NCBI RefSeq assembly: GCF_023205095.1
Contig: NZ_CP046242.1
Location: forward strand, 981,001 to 1,045,000
Direction: 5' to 3'
DNA length: 64,000 nucleotides
DNA from: Bizionia sp. M204
GTDB taxonomy: Bacteria > Bacteroidota > Bacteroidia > Flavobacteriales > Flavobacteriaceae
Position numbers and translations under genes: made by a program. Shown in pieces: positions 63,897 to 64,000 of this stretch. Numbering within the stretch: position 1 is the first letter of the stretch; each line of letters opens with the position of its first letter. The notes below the pieces were generated by a model. It was not told the origin of the DNA. It saw only the letters and a program-made list of their open reading frames with translations, and searched no databases.

Positions 63897-63923
63897 GAGT
63901 CGCTATTTTAATTAAAAATTTAT

Positions 63924-64000
63924 ATGTCAAAGATATTAAAGATTACTGGTTTAGAAAAGACATATACCAGTGGTAACAAACAATTAACGGTCTTACATGA
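63924..64000 (+). CDS. ABC transporter ATP-binding protein, 3' end cut by window edge
   Basis: An ATG at 63924 opens a frame of at least 25 residues running off the end: MSKILKITGLEKTYTSG then NKQLTVLH. This matches the start of LolD/YbbA-type ABC ATPases. The divergent TesA-like gene supports a YbbA identity. Walker motifs lie outside the window. Confidence 0.72.
   Translation, partial: MSKILKITGLEKTYTSGNKQLTVLH

Overview
The window is a piece of a low-GC chromosome from a member of the Bacteroidota, most likely a marine Flavobacteriaceae. I base this on type IX secretion (T9SS) sorting domains on three large secreted proteins, a PorX regulator, a lipid A gene block with the lpxC-fabZ arrangement of this phylum, and promoters of the form TTG-N19-TAnnTTTG. 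I saw no rRNA, tRNA, IS element, phage gene or CRISPR array. Both edges cut a gene: a T9SS repeat protein on the left and an ABC-transporter ATPase on the right.

Layout. 1-3.5 kb: the secreted repeat protein, followed by a palindromic intergenic repeat. 3.5-8 kb (minus): a small anchored protein, alanine dehydrogenase, a membrane protein overlapping a tiny secreted peptide, TsaE and PorX. 8-19.2 kb (plus): HD phosphohydrolase, lpxD, lpxC, fabZ, lpxA, efp, a second LpxD-like gene, an NTF2-like protein and sucD, then fabG, a VWA membrane protein and a prohibitin-like protein. 19.3-26.6 kb: the complete histidine operon hisGDCBHA-F-IE, preceded by a histidine-rich leader peptide with an attenuator. 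26.6-33 kb: small housekeeping and hypothetical genes. 33.2-38 kb: a giant leucine-rich-repeat protein with a T9SS type B signal, interrupted by one nonsense codon. 38.2-40.5 kb: two desaturases around a cold-shock protein. 40.6-47.8 kb (minus): a Crp-like regulator, a TetR-headed operon (MDR oxidoreductase, iron alcohol dehydrogenase, DJ-1-like lipoprotein), a cupin, an aldehyde dehydrogenase and an SDR. 48.2-50.7 kb: a secreted beta-helix protein and a thioredoxin-like protein. 50.9-60.2 kb: a J-domain/KTSC protein, a cytochrome c lipoprotein, then purine catabolism (guanine deaminase, xanthine dehydrogenase subunits, XdhC, an uncharacterised membrane protein with a P-loop NTPase, and an MFS transporter). 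60.4-64 kb: a luciferase-like oxidoreductase, a DEAD-box helicase and a divergent TesA-like esterase/ABC ATPase pair.

How the genes fit together. The his operon encodes every step from PRPP to histidine, and its leader can form mutually exclusive terminator and antiterminator hairpins. The lpx block supplies the early lipid A steps. GuaD and XdhAB would convert guanine to xanthine and urate, with XdhC for cofactor maturation. PorX would control secretion of cargo such as the three T9SS proteins here.

The observations most worth checking are: (1) the his attenuator; (2) the lpxC/fabZ split exactly at a run of eight A, where removing one A restores the usual fused enzyme; (3) the CAA-to-TAA change in the LRR protein; (4) the membrane protein/NTPase pair in the purine cluster; (5) three kinds of palindromic intergenic repeat; (6) the alternating cysteine pattern in the first secreted protein.
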